DNA of 64,000 nt, from positions 1-64,000 of the forward strand of contig JAEWCQ010000032.1 of the NCBI GenBank assembly GCA_023390555.1. Reading direction: 5' to 3'. The translations under genes were made by a program, and so were the position numbers. Shown piece after piece: positions 41,581 through 50,359 of the stretch (position 1 is the first letter of the stretch; each line of letters begins with the position of its first letter). The stretch comes from Bacillota bacterium (GTDB taxonomy: Bacteria > Bacillota > Clostridia > Lachnospirales > Lachnospiraceae). Under the pieces are notes generated by a model. The model searched no databases, had not been told where the DNA came from, and saw only the letters and a program-made list of their open reading frames with translations.

Positions 41581-41655
41581 TTATCCAGATACAAGAAGGA
41601 GCTTGCGTCTCTAAAAATATGATTTCGCCAGCATAAACAAAACTTGATATACCTA

Positions 41656-41808
41656 AGAACAAAAGTGTACTTCGTGCGCTCCCGCATTCTACTTCTTAGA
41701 AAGTGCAACTTTTGTCCCGCGCGTGAAGCTGCGCATCTAAATTTTAATTCTACCGGAACATCATAGATTTCACACGTTAATGTAACAAGGTCTTTCCTAT
41801 AGAAGAAA
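41656..41808 (-). repeat. Dispersed structured intergenic repeat, copy 3
   Basis: Third full copy in the same orientation. The tip hairpin is GTGTAC-TTC-GTGCGC on the plus strand, where G-T pairs keep the helix of copy 1 (GTACAC). It begins at the T-tract of the purD terminator. Between this copy and the T-box promoter (41581-41655) nothing else is seen. Confidence 0.8.
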
Positions 41809-41841
41809 AAAGCTTACTTCTGCCGGAATACAGAAGTAAGC
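41805..41841 (-). terminator. Terminator of purM-purN-purD
   Basis: GCTTACTTCTG and CAGAAGTAAGC pair exactly around an 8-nt loop (41812-41822 and 41831-41841), followed on the minus strand by TTTTTTCTTC. Confidence 0.9.
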
Positions 41842-41909
41842 AAATGGTGTTCCTATTCTTTCATCGACTCTCACTGATAATCAATCGGAACATTTTTATT
41901 CCTTGATCT

Positions 41910-43187
41910 TTATTTCACTTCGTCAATTGCTTTGCCAATATCATGGCGCATGTATTTATTCTCGTAATCCACCCATTCCGTCGCTGCATAGGCATTGGCT
42001 CTGGCTTCTTTTAAGGTTGCTCCCTTAGCGGTCACACCGAGTACACGTCCGCCGTTTGTCACGATCTTCCCCTGTTCATTCAGAGCGGTTCCGGCATGAA
42101 AACAGTAGTAGCCTTCTTTTCCTTCAAAGTTTTCCAGTCCTTTGATTTCGAATCCTTTTTCATAAGACACCGGATATCCGTCTGACGCAAGTACCACGCA
42201 GACTGCCGCATTGTCTTCAAACTGCAGATCTATTTCATCCAGTCTGCCTTCCACACAGGCCTCCATGACATCCATGATGTCATTTTTCATACGCGGAAGA
42301 ACCACCTGGGCTTCCGGATCACCGAATCTGGCATTGTATTCCAAAACCTTAGGGCCTTCTTCTGTCAGCATCAGACCAAAGAAAATAACACCGGTAAACG
42401 GACTGCCCTCTGCAGCCATTGCATCCACGGTTGCCTGATACACATATTTTTTGCAGAAAGCATCTACTTCTTTCGTATAAAACGGACTTGGAGAGAAATT
42501 GCCCATACCGCCGGTATTGAGTCCCTGGTCTCCGTCCTTCGCGCGTTTGTGATCCTGGGCGGATGACATAATCTGAATTGTCTTGCCGTCTACAAAGGAA
42601 AGAACGGATACTTCGCGGCCGGTCATGAATTCTTCCACTACCATATGATTGCCCGCGGAACCGAATTTCTTGTCCTCCATGATTTCTTTCACACCGGCCA
42701 GTGCTTCTTCCAGTGTCTGACAGATCAGCACGCCTTTTCCGAGCGCAAGCCCGTCCGCTTTTAAAACGATCGGCATCTTTGCTGTTTTCAAATATGCCTC
42801 TGCCTTCTTTGGATCATCGAATGTTTCATATCCGGCTGTCGGAATGTCATATTTTTTCATCAGGTCTTTGGAAAATGCTTTGGAACCCTCTAAAATAGCC
42901 GCATTTTTGCGCGGTCCAAATACTTTTAAGCCTGCTGCCTCAAAAACATCCACAATACCGCCGACCAGCGGATCGTCCATCCCGATCATTGTAAAATCAA
43001 TTTCTTTTTCTTTTGCGAATGCTACCAGACGTTCAAATTCCATTGCCTGAATCGGCACACACTCTGCAATCTGTCCAATTCCTGCATTGCCCGGTGCACA
43101 GTAAATTTTATCAACACGGCTGCTTTTTGCAACGCTGACCGCAATCGCATGCTCTCTTCCGCCGCTTCCTACGATGAGTACCTTCAT
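41910..43187 (-). CDS. purD: Phosphoribosylamine-glycine ligase (GARS)
   Basis: A 425-residue ATP-grasp enzyme: MKVLIVGSGGREHAIAV, CAPGNAGIGQIAE, KADGLALGKGVLI, GFGDPEAQV-like YNARFGDPEAQVVLPRM. It makes glycinamide ribonucleotide in purine synthesis. TAGGAGG sets the ATG at 43187 rather than an earlier in-frame start. Last gene of purM-purN-purD. Confidence 0.95.
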   Translation of the reverse strand: MKVLIVGSGGREHAIAVSVAKSSRVDKIYCAPGNAGIGQIAECVPIQAMEFERLVAFAKEKEIDFTMIGMDDPLVGGIVDVFEAAGLKVFGPRKNAAILEGSKAFSKDLMKKYDIPTAGYETFDDPKKAEAYLKTAKMPIVLKADGLALGKGVLICQTLEEALAGVKEIMEDKKFGSAGNHMVVEEFMTGREVSVLSFVDGKTIQIMSSAQDHKRAKDGDQGLNTGGMGNFSPSPFYTKEVDAFCKKYVYQATVDAMAAEGSPFTGVIFFGLMLTEEGPKVLEYNARFGDPEAQVVLPRMKNDIMDVMEACVEGRLDEIDLQFEDNAAVCVVLASDGYPVSYEKGFEIKGLENFEGKEGYYCFHAGTALNEQGKIVTNGGRVLGVTAKGATLKEARANAYAATEWVDYENKYMRHDIGKAIDEVK

Positions 43188-43197
43188 AATCTGCCTC

Positions 43198-43824
43198 CTA
43201 TTTCTGAATGATGGCTTGTCTGCCCTCAACGGATACCTTCCCGTTTGCGATCAGATTGATCGCCTCCGGAAGAATCTTCCATTCTGCCTGTTCCATAACA
43301 CGGCGCTGCAGTACCTCCGGCGTATCCCCCTGCTCGACTTCCACGGCCTTCTGTAACAGAATCGGTCCGGTATCGGTGCCCTCATCCACAAAATGCACGG
43401 TTGCTCCGGTGATTTTTACCCCGCGGGAAAGCACACCTTCATGTACCTTGAGTCCGTAGTAGCCCGTTCCGCAAAAAGAAGGAATCAGGGACGGATGAAT
43501 ATTGATGATACGATTTCGGTATTTTTCAATCATTTCCTCCGGAATTACAACCAGAAATCCCGCAAGTACAATCAGATCCACAGAACAGGAATCTAATTTT
43601 TCAATCAGCGCCCGGTTAAATGCCGGCCGGTTCTCATAATCCTTCGGGGCGATACAGCAGTTTTCTATTCCCTTTTTTGCTGCACGCTCCAGTGCATAGG
43701 CATTCCGGTTATTACTGATCACAACTTTTATCTCTACGTTGGTAATCCCCCCCGCCTCGATGGAATCGAGAATCGCCTGCAGATTCGTCCCGCCTCCGGA
43801 TACTAATACTGCAATTTTCAGCAT
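43198..43824 (-). CDS. purN: Phosphoribosylglycinamide formyltransferase (GART)
   Basis: A 208-residue folate-dependent transferase: KIAVLVSGGGTNLQAILD, VVISNNRNAYALERA, LAGFLVVIPEEMIEKYRNRIINIHPSLIPSF with catalytic Asn and His, and TVHFVDEGTDTGPIL with the catalytic Asp. Its ATG overlaps the purM stop by 7 nt. Confidence 0.95.
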   Translation of the reverse strand: MLKIAVLVSGGGTNLQAILDSIEAGGITNVEIKVVISNNRNAYALERAAKKGIENCCIAPKDYENRPAFNRALIEKLDSCSVDLIVLAGFLVVIPEEMIEKYRNRIINIHPSLIPSFCGTGYYGLKVHEGVLSRGVKITGATVHFVDEGTDTGPILLQKAVEVEQGDTPEVLQRRVMEQAEWKILPEAINLIANGKVSVEGRQAIIQK

Positions 43825-44843
43825 AATGTAACTCCCTTTTCGCCGTCCTCGACTTTACCGACCACATACGGTGTCTCACCGGCTGCCCGGATTGCCTCCA
43901 CCGTCTTCTCCACGTCAGCTGCATCTACCGCAAGTACCATTCCGAGTCCCATGTTGTAGGTATTGTACATCATCTGCTCCTCTACCTGTCCTTCACGAGC
44001 CAGCATCGTAAAAATAGGCGGAATCGGATAACTTGCTTTTTCAATCACGGCACGTCTTCCTTCCGGCAGCATCCTCGGTACATTTTCATAAAAACCGCCG
44101 CCTGTGATATGACTGCATGCCTTTACTGTAATCCCCGCCTCTTTGATCGAACGCAGCGCCTTTACATAGATTTTGGTCGGAGCAAGCAACGCTTCTCCCA
44201 GAGTGGTTTCAAGCTCTTCATGGTACGTATTGAGCGTTTCTTTTTCCATACTGAAAACTTTACGCACCAGAGAAAATCCATTGGAATGTACGCCTGATGA
44301 AGCCATACCGATCAGTACATCACCGGCCTTTAAATCTTTCCCTGTTATAATCTCTTTCTCATCTACGACACCTACGGCAAAGCCCGCAAGATCATATTCC
44401 TCTTCCGGATAGAAACCCGGCATTTCCGCCGTCTCCCCGCCGATCAATGCCGCATTGGACTGTTTGCAGCCCTCTGCCACACCGCTTACGATGGTTGCAA
44501 TCTTCTCCGGGAAATTCTTGCCGCATGCTATATAATCCAGGAAAAATAATGGTTCGCCGCCGGCACATGCGATATCATTCACGCACATAGCCACGCAGTC
44601 AATGCCGATGGTATCATGCTTATCCAGTAAGAACGCAAGTTTTAACTTGGTTCCGACACCGTCAGTACCAGATACTAAAGTCGGTTTCTCCATATCTTTA
44701 AAAGCCGCCATGGAAAATGCTCCGGAGAATCCGCCGAGGTTGCTCAGTACCTCTTTGCGCATTGTACCTCTTACATGTTCTTTCATTAACTCCACGGATT
44801 TGTATCCTGCTTCAATATCTACTCCTGCATTCTTATAATCCAT
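43818..44843 (-). CDS. purM: Phosphoribosylformylglycinamidine cyclo-ligase (AIRS)
   Basis: A 341-residue enzyme: MDYKNAGVDIEAGYKSVELMK, VSGTDGVGTKLKLAF, DCVAMCVNDIACAGGEPLFFLDY and ALIGGETAEMPGFY. It closes the imidazole ring of purines. First gene of the operon, with TTGGCA-17-TACAAT upstream (about 44937-44909) and AGGAGG before the ATG. The rest of 44938-45033 holds nothing I can support. Confidence 0.95.
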   Translation of the reverse strand: MDYKNAGVDIEAGYKSVELMKEHVRGTMRKEVLSNLGGFSGAFSMAAFKDMEKPTLVSGTDGVGTKLKLAFLLDKHDTIGIDCVAMCVNDIACAGGEPLFFLDYIACGKNFPEKIATIVSGVAEGCKQSNAALIGGETAEMPGFYPEEEYDLAGFAVGVVDEKEIITGKDLKAGDVLIGMASSGVHSNGFSLVRKVFSMEKETLNTYHEELETTLGEALLAPTKIYVKALRSIKEAGITVKACSHITGGGFYENVPRMLPEGRRAVIEKASYPIPPIFTMLAREGQVEEQMMYNTYNMGLGMVLAVDAADVEKTVEAIRAAGETPYVVGKVEDGEKGVTLC

Positions 44844-45033
44844 TACCTTTCCTCCTGTTTGTTCTCATCACTGTTTTCAAAATAATACAGCTTCATTGTA
44901 CCTTTATTTCCTTAGAATTGCCAATTATATATAGTAATATTTGTTATTAGTTTTGCTTATTAATGTTTTTGGTTTTTTATGCCTGGCTTATAATTCACCG
45001 ACATATGATTTTACAATGGAAGAACAAAAGTAT

Positions 45034-45065
45034 AAAAGTACAAAGTATTATCACTTTGTACTTTT
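45034..45065 (-). terminator. Terminator of the surface-protein operon
   Basis: AAAAGTACAAAGT and ACTTTGTACTTTT pair exactly around a 6-nt loop, 6 nt after the stop of the membrane-protein gene. It is A/T flanked and could work both ways. Confidence 0.85.
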
Positions 45066-45071
45066 ACCTGA

Positions 45072-46238
45072 TTATAAAAAACGAATCCTGATGTATTTAT
45101 AAAACAACTGTCTGCTTTTTTTCTGCTGCTCATATAGTTCTTTTGCTATCCCACGAATATATGCGGCCATCTGCAGATGCTCTTCCTCGCTCAGTATCGT
45201 ATTGTTTGCGAATCGAAGTCTTATCATCCGCTTTAAAAACTGCTCAAAACCCTCGCTCCGAAAATTTTGCATTTTCCGCAAAGCGGCATCCTGTCCAATA
45301 TTCAGATCAATCTGGGCAACCGCACATATTTCAGTCAAATAACGATACATGTCAAAAGCAGTTTCTCTGTCAAATACCGTATCAAAACGCCTCAGACGGC
45401 TCTTTAATCTGTACCTGCGCCATAGTGCGATCATACCGAACAGAATCACAAGAAACAGAATTCCGAAAAGGAGATACCACGGCAGCACAGCGTGAATGAC
45501 TTCTATTTTATTTTGTACGCTTCCTGCTGCCGAAGCCATGTTTTTTTGCATTTGATTTTCCTGAAGTTGATTACGGTTTAACTGTTCCTGCAATTTCATA
45601 ATCGCATTTTTCATATTTTCCGCCGTCTGAGTATTACGAATTCCCCGGTCAGAAAAAACGTTTGCGATAATAACAGAAACTCCTAAGACACTCAGAAGGA
45701 ATAAACCGCCGAAATTTGTCCGCTCTCCTGCAATCGGAACTTCTTTTGACGGAAGTGTTTTCAGTACGAAACAACCACACCAGGCAAGCACAAGCAACGT
45801 CAGCGCATAAATATCCGGATTCACCGCCATACACAATTCCATGGTGAGAGGCCATGCCGTAACAGCAATTGCAGGCACTATTTTCTGGTTCAATAAGGAT
45901 GTTACCATTCCTACATTTACCAGACCACTGATACCAGCAAAGACCATGGCTTCCCTTCCCCATCCGAGTATCAGAAGAAGTAAAAAAATCAGTAGCATCC
46001 CGATAACGACAGGTTTCCTCTTTCTGCTTATCCGCTCCGCTATATAAAGAAAAACTGCAGAACCGGCAGAGACCAATAGTATTACCTTCTGTGAAAGTTC
46101 TCCTGTAAAATAGGGCCACAACACGAGCCAGCACCCGGTGGAAAGACAGATAACCAGCAAAAGCTGGTAGATGACATGGGAAATTTTTTTCTCCATATTT
46201 TGCGACTGATATAACTTTATCTGGGAAGATTTCTGCAT
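45072..46238 (-). CDS. Membrane protein ending the MoxR/DUF58 operon
   Basis: A 388-residue protein. About six hydrophobic helices fill residues 20 to 215, then an extracytoplasmic Gln/Asn-rich coiled stretch (MKLQEQLNRNQLQENQMQKNM is the core), a further helix near 260 to 285, and a basic cytoplasmic C-terminal domain of about 100 residues. The layout recalls transglutaminase-like or DUF4129 partners of MoxR-DUF58 operons, but the transglutaminase domain is absent. GGAGG precedes the ATG, 19 nt after the DUF58 stop. Family uncertain. Confidence 0.7.
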   Translation of the reverse strand: MQKSSQIKLYQSQNMEKKISHVIYQLLLVICLSTGCWLVLWPYFTGELSQKVILLVSAGSAVFLYIAERISRKRKPVVIGMLLIFLLLLILGWGREAMVFAGISGLVNVGMVTSLLNQKIVPAIAVTAWPLTMELCMAVNPDIYALTLLVLAWCGCFVLKTLPSKEVPIAGERTNFGGLFLLSVLGVSVIIANVFSDRGIRNTQTAENMKNAIMKLQEQLNRNQLQENQMQKNMASAAGSVQNKIEVIHAVLPWYLLFGILFLVILFGMIALWRRYRLKSRLRRFDTVFDRETAFDMYRYLTEICAVAQIDLNIGQDAALRKMQNFRSEGFEQFLKRMIRLRFANNTILSEEEHLQMAAYIRGIAKELYEQQKKSRQLFYKYIRIRFL

Positions 46239-46257
46239 ACCTTTGCCTCCGTTCTCT

Positions 46258-47364
46258 CTAACGCAATTCTAACTCGTTTGACAGTAATTCCAGATCTTTG
46301 ATATCATGCACCAAAACAACCGTATGACCGATGGATGCCGCTTCTATTTTTTCTTCTGATGGATAGCCGGTGAAATAGATCAAAAGTGTTTTCTGTTGAG
46401 ACAAGTCCTGCAGATAAAAATCCATTGCTGCAGATAGTTCTTCACATCCATAGGCCAGAAGCATCTTGTAGGACAACTGTTCCCACTCATCTTTCGACTG
46501 CACATCTTCCAGATAAAATTTCTGCAGGCCCTCATCGTACCATCCGACATTAAATGCAATCCCTGACCGAATCAGACCTTCCGCCAGGAAAAACAAAGCT
46601 TCGATAATACGCTTTAGTACTGCCTCTTCTCCTCTGACCAGCTCGATTAACAGAGTAACAGAGGTGAGCACCGGCTGGCTGAATTCCCGGATCATCAGCT
46701 GATCCCGCTTCGATGACAGTTTCCAATGAATTCTGCGTACATCATCTCCCCTGATATAATCACGCAGCGCAAATATCTCACTCACATCATTTCCTGCACG
46801 GTTTTTTGCATATCTGCTGCTATCTGATGCCATCACCTGCACCATTTCCATCGCAATGTCCTGCTGCTGTGTTTTTGGATAGAGCGTCGTTACATTCTGC
46901 ACATTTTTACAGCATGGGAAGGATAGCAAACCCAAAATATCGGTCAATTCCACTTTCCCAACCACAATCTCAAAGGTTCCCGGACATATCAGTCCCATAC
47001 TAAGCGGTATATTCACCCAATGTCTGGGTTTCACGCCAAAAGGTATTACTGCTTTCTGACTGTTTCCCGATAGATGATTCGAAATCACAATCTGCAGTCT
47101 GGCAAAATCTACCGGAAAACGAGCGCGATTATATATCGTAATGACGACCGGCAACTCTTTTTGCCACATCATAAATTCCGGGACTTTAATATCAACCCGC
47201 ATATTTTGCCATACCATCCGTACCAGTAAAACAGAAAGCAACGGACAAAGAACCAAAAAGATCAGAAGTACCGCCAGTCCAAATGTCTGAAACAGGAGAT
47301 AACATGCCGCCACTGCCGTCAAAACTACCAAGTACAATATACAGTTTCTCTTTCTCACAATCAT
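46258..47364 (-). CDS. DUF58 domain protein
   Basis: A 368-residue protein. Two N-terminal helices (residues 8 to 52) are followed by a beta domain and the DUF58 core, with the signature DYIRGDDVRRIHWKLSSKRD and MIREFSQP near residues 205 to 235, and a VWA-like remainder. DUF58 proteins are regular partners of MoxR ATPases, here encoded six genes upstream in the same operon; the pair is thought to help assemble or activate protein complexes. The ATG lacks a close ribosome site and may be coupled to translation of a short frame just upstream. Confidence 0.85.
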   Translation of the reverse strand: MIVRKRNCILYLVVLTAVAACYLLFQTFGLAVLLIFLVLCPLLSVLLVRMVWQNMRVDIKVPEFMMWQKELPVVITIYNRARFPVDFARLQIVISNHLSGNSQKAVIPFGVKPRHWVNIPLSMGLICPGTFEIVVGKVELTDILGLLSFPCCKNVQNVTTLYPKTQQQDIAMEMVQVMASDSSRYAKNRAGNDVSEIFALRDYIRGDDVRRIHWKLSSKRDQLMIREFSQPVLTSVTLLIELVRGEEAVLKRIIEALFFLAEGLIRSGIAFNVGWYDEGLQKFYLEDVQSKDEWEQLSYKMLLAYGCEELSAAMDFYLQDLSQQKTLLIYFTGYPSEEKIEAASIGHTVVLVHDIKDLELLSNELELR

Positions 47365-47515
47365 CCGGCTTCACTTCACTTTCCTTCTTTTTACTGTACT
47401 CCACGCGCCACAGCAATAGCTTCCACAGAACTCTGCAGGACGTCCGGGCAATGCAGCCATAAAATAATACAGCCATGATTATGGCTCTCAACAGATCTTT
47501 TATTTTTCTGCCCAA
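47358..47515 (-). other. Possible small coupled frame ahead of DUF58
   Basis: A TTG-initiated frame begins at 47515 with a hydrophobic, Cys-containing segment (AIIMAVLFYGCIART) and stays open to 47192, far into the DUF58 gene. Only the part before the DUF58 start is free sequence. No good ribosome site is seen. It fills the otherwise empty gap between the two genes and may be only a chance frame. Confidence 0.25.
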
Positions 47516-47533
47516 CCGTCTTCTTGCTGCATT

Positions 47534-50290
47534 CTATTTTATCTTCATTCCCGCACGATATCCTGCAGCATAGTTGAAATACTTACCATATTCTGTCACT
47601 TTTCCTTCCGGAACGCAGATCACAAGCTTTTTATTGGATCCCCGGATTGCATCGTTGCCCGCTTTCTTAAACTTCGCGCAAGAAACGGTAAGCCGTGACA
47701 GATTTTTGCACCCATAAAATGCTTTGCTCCCGATCTGGGTCAGATTAGAACCCAGTGTAACATTCTTTAACGAAAGATTCTTTGAAAAGGCTTCCGCCGC
47801 TATACCGGTAATTTTGTACTCATAGTTGCCCAGTTTTACTTTCGAACCAATACGGACAGTAGAGACCTTGGGATTCTTCAAACCGACCACAGAAACACAG
47901 CCTGTCCCGTTTGTTTCCGCATTTGTTACCTGATACTTGACATTGCCGACGACATAGATATAGGAATCTTTCGCAGCAATTTCCAGATGAATGGTCTTTT
48001 GTGCACTCTGGTACAGTTTTGTTTCGGCTGCGTTTACTGTAATACTGACGTCTCCCAGCCCTTTTGTATGTACATACCCATAGGAATCTACGACAGCGAC
48101 TGACGAATCTGTGGATTTATACGTCAGATTTCCACCTCCGGAACTCTTGCACTGCAATAAAAAACCATCGGACTGGTAAACGGATTTTACTGTTATACTC
48201 TGCGTACCTTTTCCTACCGTGACCGGGACAGGTTCGGATGAAGCCTCATCGAACCAGAGATTTTCATCCGCATAAACGGTCACATATGCGGTTCCCACTC
48301 CCGTACCTTTCAGATTGCCATTATCATCCACCGTGACGATGGAAGTGTCGGAGGACTGATAATGTAACGTACCGTTTCCGGTAGCGCTAACCGTAAGCCT
48401 TACACCTTCCTTCCCATAGGTCAGCTGGTAAGCATTTTTTGCGGCCTGCACAGTCTGGACACGGAGCAGCTGCTGATATACTTTCTCTGCTCTTGTAAGC
48501 TTTGTATAAGCATCTTCTGCTACCATTCCCTTTTCTTTCGAACTTAACTGATCAAAACTCGCCCTTGAAGCCTGAATTGCCGTCCCGCTTTTTCGTGTTA
48601 TGGAATCCGGCAGGTCATACATAGTCCCCAGTGTAGTCCACACATGAAGGAACGACGTCAGCCTTTCATATGCACCCTCTATCTCCGTATCCTGCTTCAT
48701 TTCGTCTGTTAATGCATTATATGCAGCATTTGCTTCCTCGAGTTCGTCTTTGCAGCCGTAAGTGTAGGTGACGCTTGCAATTGTATTCACGGCATCTAAA
48801 AATACCTCTTTGTATGTCTTATACGCATACTGTGCCGTATAAGTCACATCGGATTTCACCGTAGGAAGAACGGTATCCGTCCCATAAAACAGCCCGTCTC
48901 CATTTTTCCATCCGGTAAAAAAATAGACATATTCCGAATCCGCTCTCTTCTCCGTTGAGCCGCCGTATTTCGGACGTGCGGCATACTCGTAAGTTTCCGC
49001 TGTCACCGTTCCCTCCACATCCCAGGTGACAGAGCAGATCTTCTTCTTCAGTTTGATACAGAAATCTGATCCATCATATTCCGGTGCGAACCCTTCATTA
49101 CTGAGATTGAACTGATCCGCATCCGACGGCGTCGGCACATAACTGCCATCTCCCCTGGCAATACTTCTTCCGTCATATACATAGCTTGCACTTGCCATAT
49201 AGGTGAGAAAAAGCGGATACGCAAGCGTATCGGTCAAAATGAAATACTGTTCTGTTACGTCCCCGCTCGCAAGATATACATCATCTGAAATCTGCATATC
49301 CCCTCCAAGCACAATCGGATCTCCATATTTATAGTAAATACTGTTGCCGTATACCGCCGCCTGATTTCCCGAAATCGTTCCACTGTTTAAAACCATGCTG
49401 GCATTTACATGATATTTCACCGTATAGGGCGCCGGCAGAGCATTTGTATACTCCTCTCTGCCATCATAATAGATGCCACCCCCAAACCGGGATGTATTAT
49501 CACATATGGAACCACCATTCATCGTAAACGTACAATGTGGGAACGACACACAGACTGCTCCATAGATTCCATGGTTATCTTTTATGACACCGCCGTTCAT
49601 CGTAAATTTTGTGTTATTGGGGTAATTTCCTAATCCGTAACCTTTCAGCAGTACACCTCCTGACGCATAACCAAATTCACCGACTGCCGTATTATCATGA
49701 ATCGTCCCGCCATTCAGTTCAAATTCCGCACCATATTCAGCAATCACCGGAGCACAGACAGCGGAACTGTCTGTTGATGTTCCATTGAAATTCCGGATTT
49801 CCGTCCGGGCACCCGCATCCTGTTCCATCGTGACACAGGTGTCATATCCATAAATGGTAATCAGTGCCGTCTCTGTTCCGCTCATCGGAACATTTCCGCC
49901 ATCCACTATGATGTTATTCAATTCCAGCCGGAGGCCTTTCCCCAAAGCGCCGGACAAGCTAATCATCGGTCGATTCCAGTTGCTTTCATCCTGTTTCAGC
50001 ACACCGCCTCCGGTCAGACAATAAGTGTATCCCGGCGTAAACTGAGCGGACAACCTCAAAACATTTGTCACGTATACGGTATCCTCCTGTGGGATATAAA
50101 TCGTAACTGTTTTCTGGTCTGCGTCCGTACTTCCATACCGTTCAACCAGTTCTTCAATAGAGGAAACAGTGATTTTTTCAGCACTGGTTTCCGTTTGTCC
50201 TTCATCGGCCCCAGAAACACTTTCCAACGAAGTACAAAACATCACGACTGCCAGTACAAGACTGCATATCCGTAACCTGATTTTTCCCAT
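47534..50290 (-). CDS. Secreted beta-helix/BIG2/leucine-rich surface protein
   Basis: A 918-residue exported protein. After a signal peptide (ICSLVLAVVMFCTSLESVSG) come beta-helix repeats of the form FTMNGGVIKDNHG and FELNGGTIHDN (about residues 60 to 300), an InlB-like module (VTWDVEGTVTAETYEYA to TYTAQYA), a helical spacer, two Ig-like BIG2 repeats with KGTGVGTAYVTVYAD and TKGLGDVSITVNA, and a C-terminal LRR_5 module (SLKNVTLGSNLTQIGSKAFYGC). The start at 50290 follows GGGGG; earlier in-frame ATGs lack ribosome sites. No LPXTG or C-terminal helix is seen, so attachment is non-covalent or it is shed. Its C-terminal 400 residues resemble those of the next protein upstream. Confidence 0.82.
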   Translation of the reverse strand: MGKIRLRICSLVLAVVMFCTSLESVSGADEGQTETSAEKITVSSIEELVERYGSTDADQKTVTIYIPQEDTVYVTNVLRLSAQFTPGYTYCLTGGGVLKQDESNWNRPMISLSGALGKGLRLELNNIIVDGGNVPMSGTETALITIYGYDTCVTMEQDAGARTEIRNFNGTSTDSSAVCAPVIAEYGAEFELNGGTIHDNTAVGEFGYASGGVLLKGYGLGNYPNNTKFTMNGGVIKDNHGIYGAVCVSFPHCTFTMNGGSICDNTSRFGGGIYYDGREEYTNALPAPYTVKYHVNASMVLNSGTISGNQAAVYGNSIYYKYGDPIVLGGDMQISDDVYLASGDVTEQYFILTDTLAYPLFLTYMASASYVYDGRSIARGDGSYVPTPSDADQFNLSNEGFAPEYDGSDFCIKLKKKICSVTWDVEGTVTAETYEYAARPKYGGSTEKRADSEYVYFFTGWKNGDGLFYGTDTVLPTVKSDVTYTAQYAYKTYKEVFLDAVNTIASVTYTYGCKDELEEANAAYNALTDEMKQDTEIEGAYERLTSFLHVWTTLGTMYDLPDSITRKSGTAIQASRASFDQLSSKEKGMVAEDAYTKLTRAEKVYQQLLRVQTVQAAKNAYQLTYGKEGVRLTVSATGNGTLHYQSSDTSIVTVDDNGNLKGTGVGTAYVTVYADENLWFDEASSEPVPVTVGKGTQSITVKSVYQSDGFLLQCKSSGGGNLTYKSTDSSVAVVDSYGYVHTKGLGDVSITVNAAETKLYQSAQKTIHLEIAAKDSYIYVVGNVKYQVTNAETNGTGCVSVVGLKNPKVSTVRIGSKVKLGNYEYKITGIAAEAFSKNLSLKNVTLGSNLTQIGSKAFYGCKNLSRLTVSCAKFKKAGNDAIRGSNKKLVICVPEGKVTEYGKYFNYAAGYRAGMKIK

Positions 50291-50359
50291 CCTTGTCCCC
50301 CTATCCATCCGAACGTATAACAAAATTTATCACTGTGATACACTGATCTGCTAAAAAAC

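Noticed and set aside
41089..41909. CRISPR-like repeats or paired insertion sequence ends in the proB-purD gap
   Set aside because: The repeats are long, dispersed and singly placed with no spacer array and no transposase; they match copy 1 at 20451 and are explained as a dispersed structured repeat.
47192..47515. A 107-residue minus-strand protein overlapping DUF58
   Set aside because: Over half lies out of frame within the DUF58 gene and no ribosome site is visible; only the short free part is listed, at low confidence.
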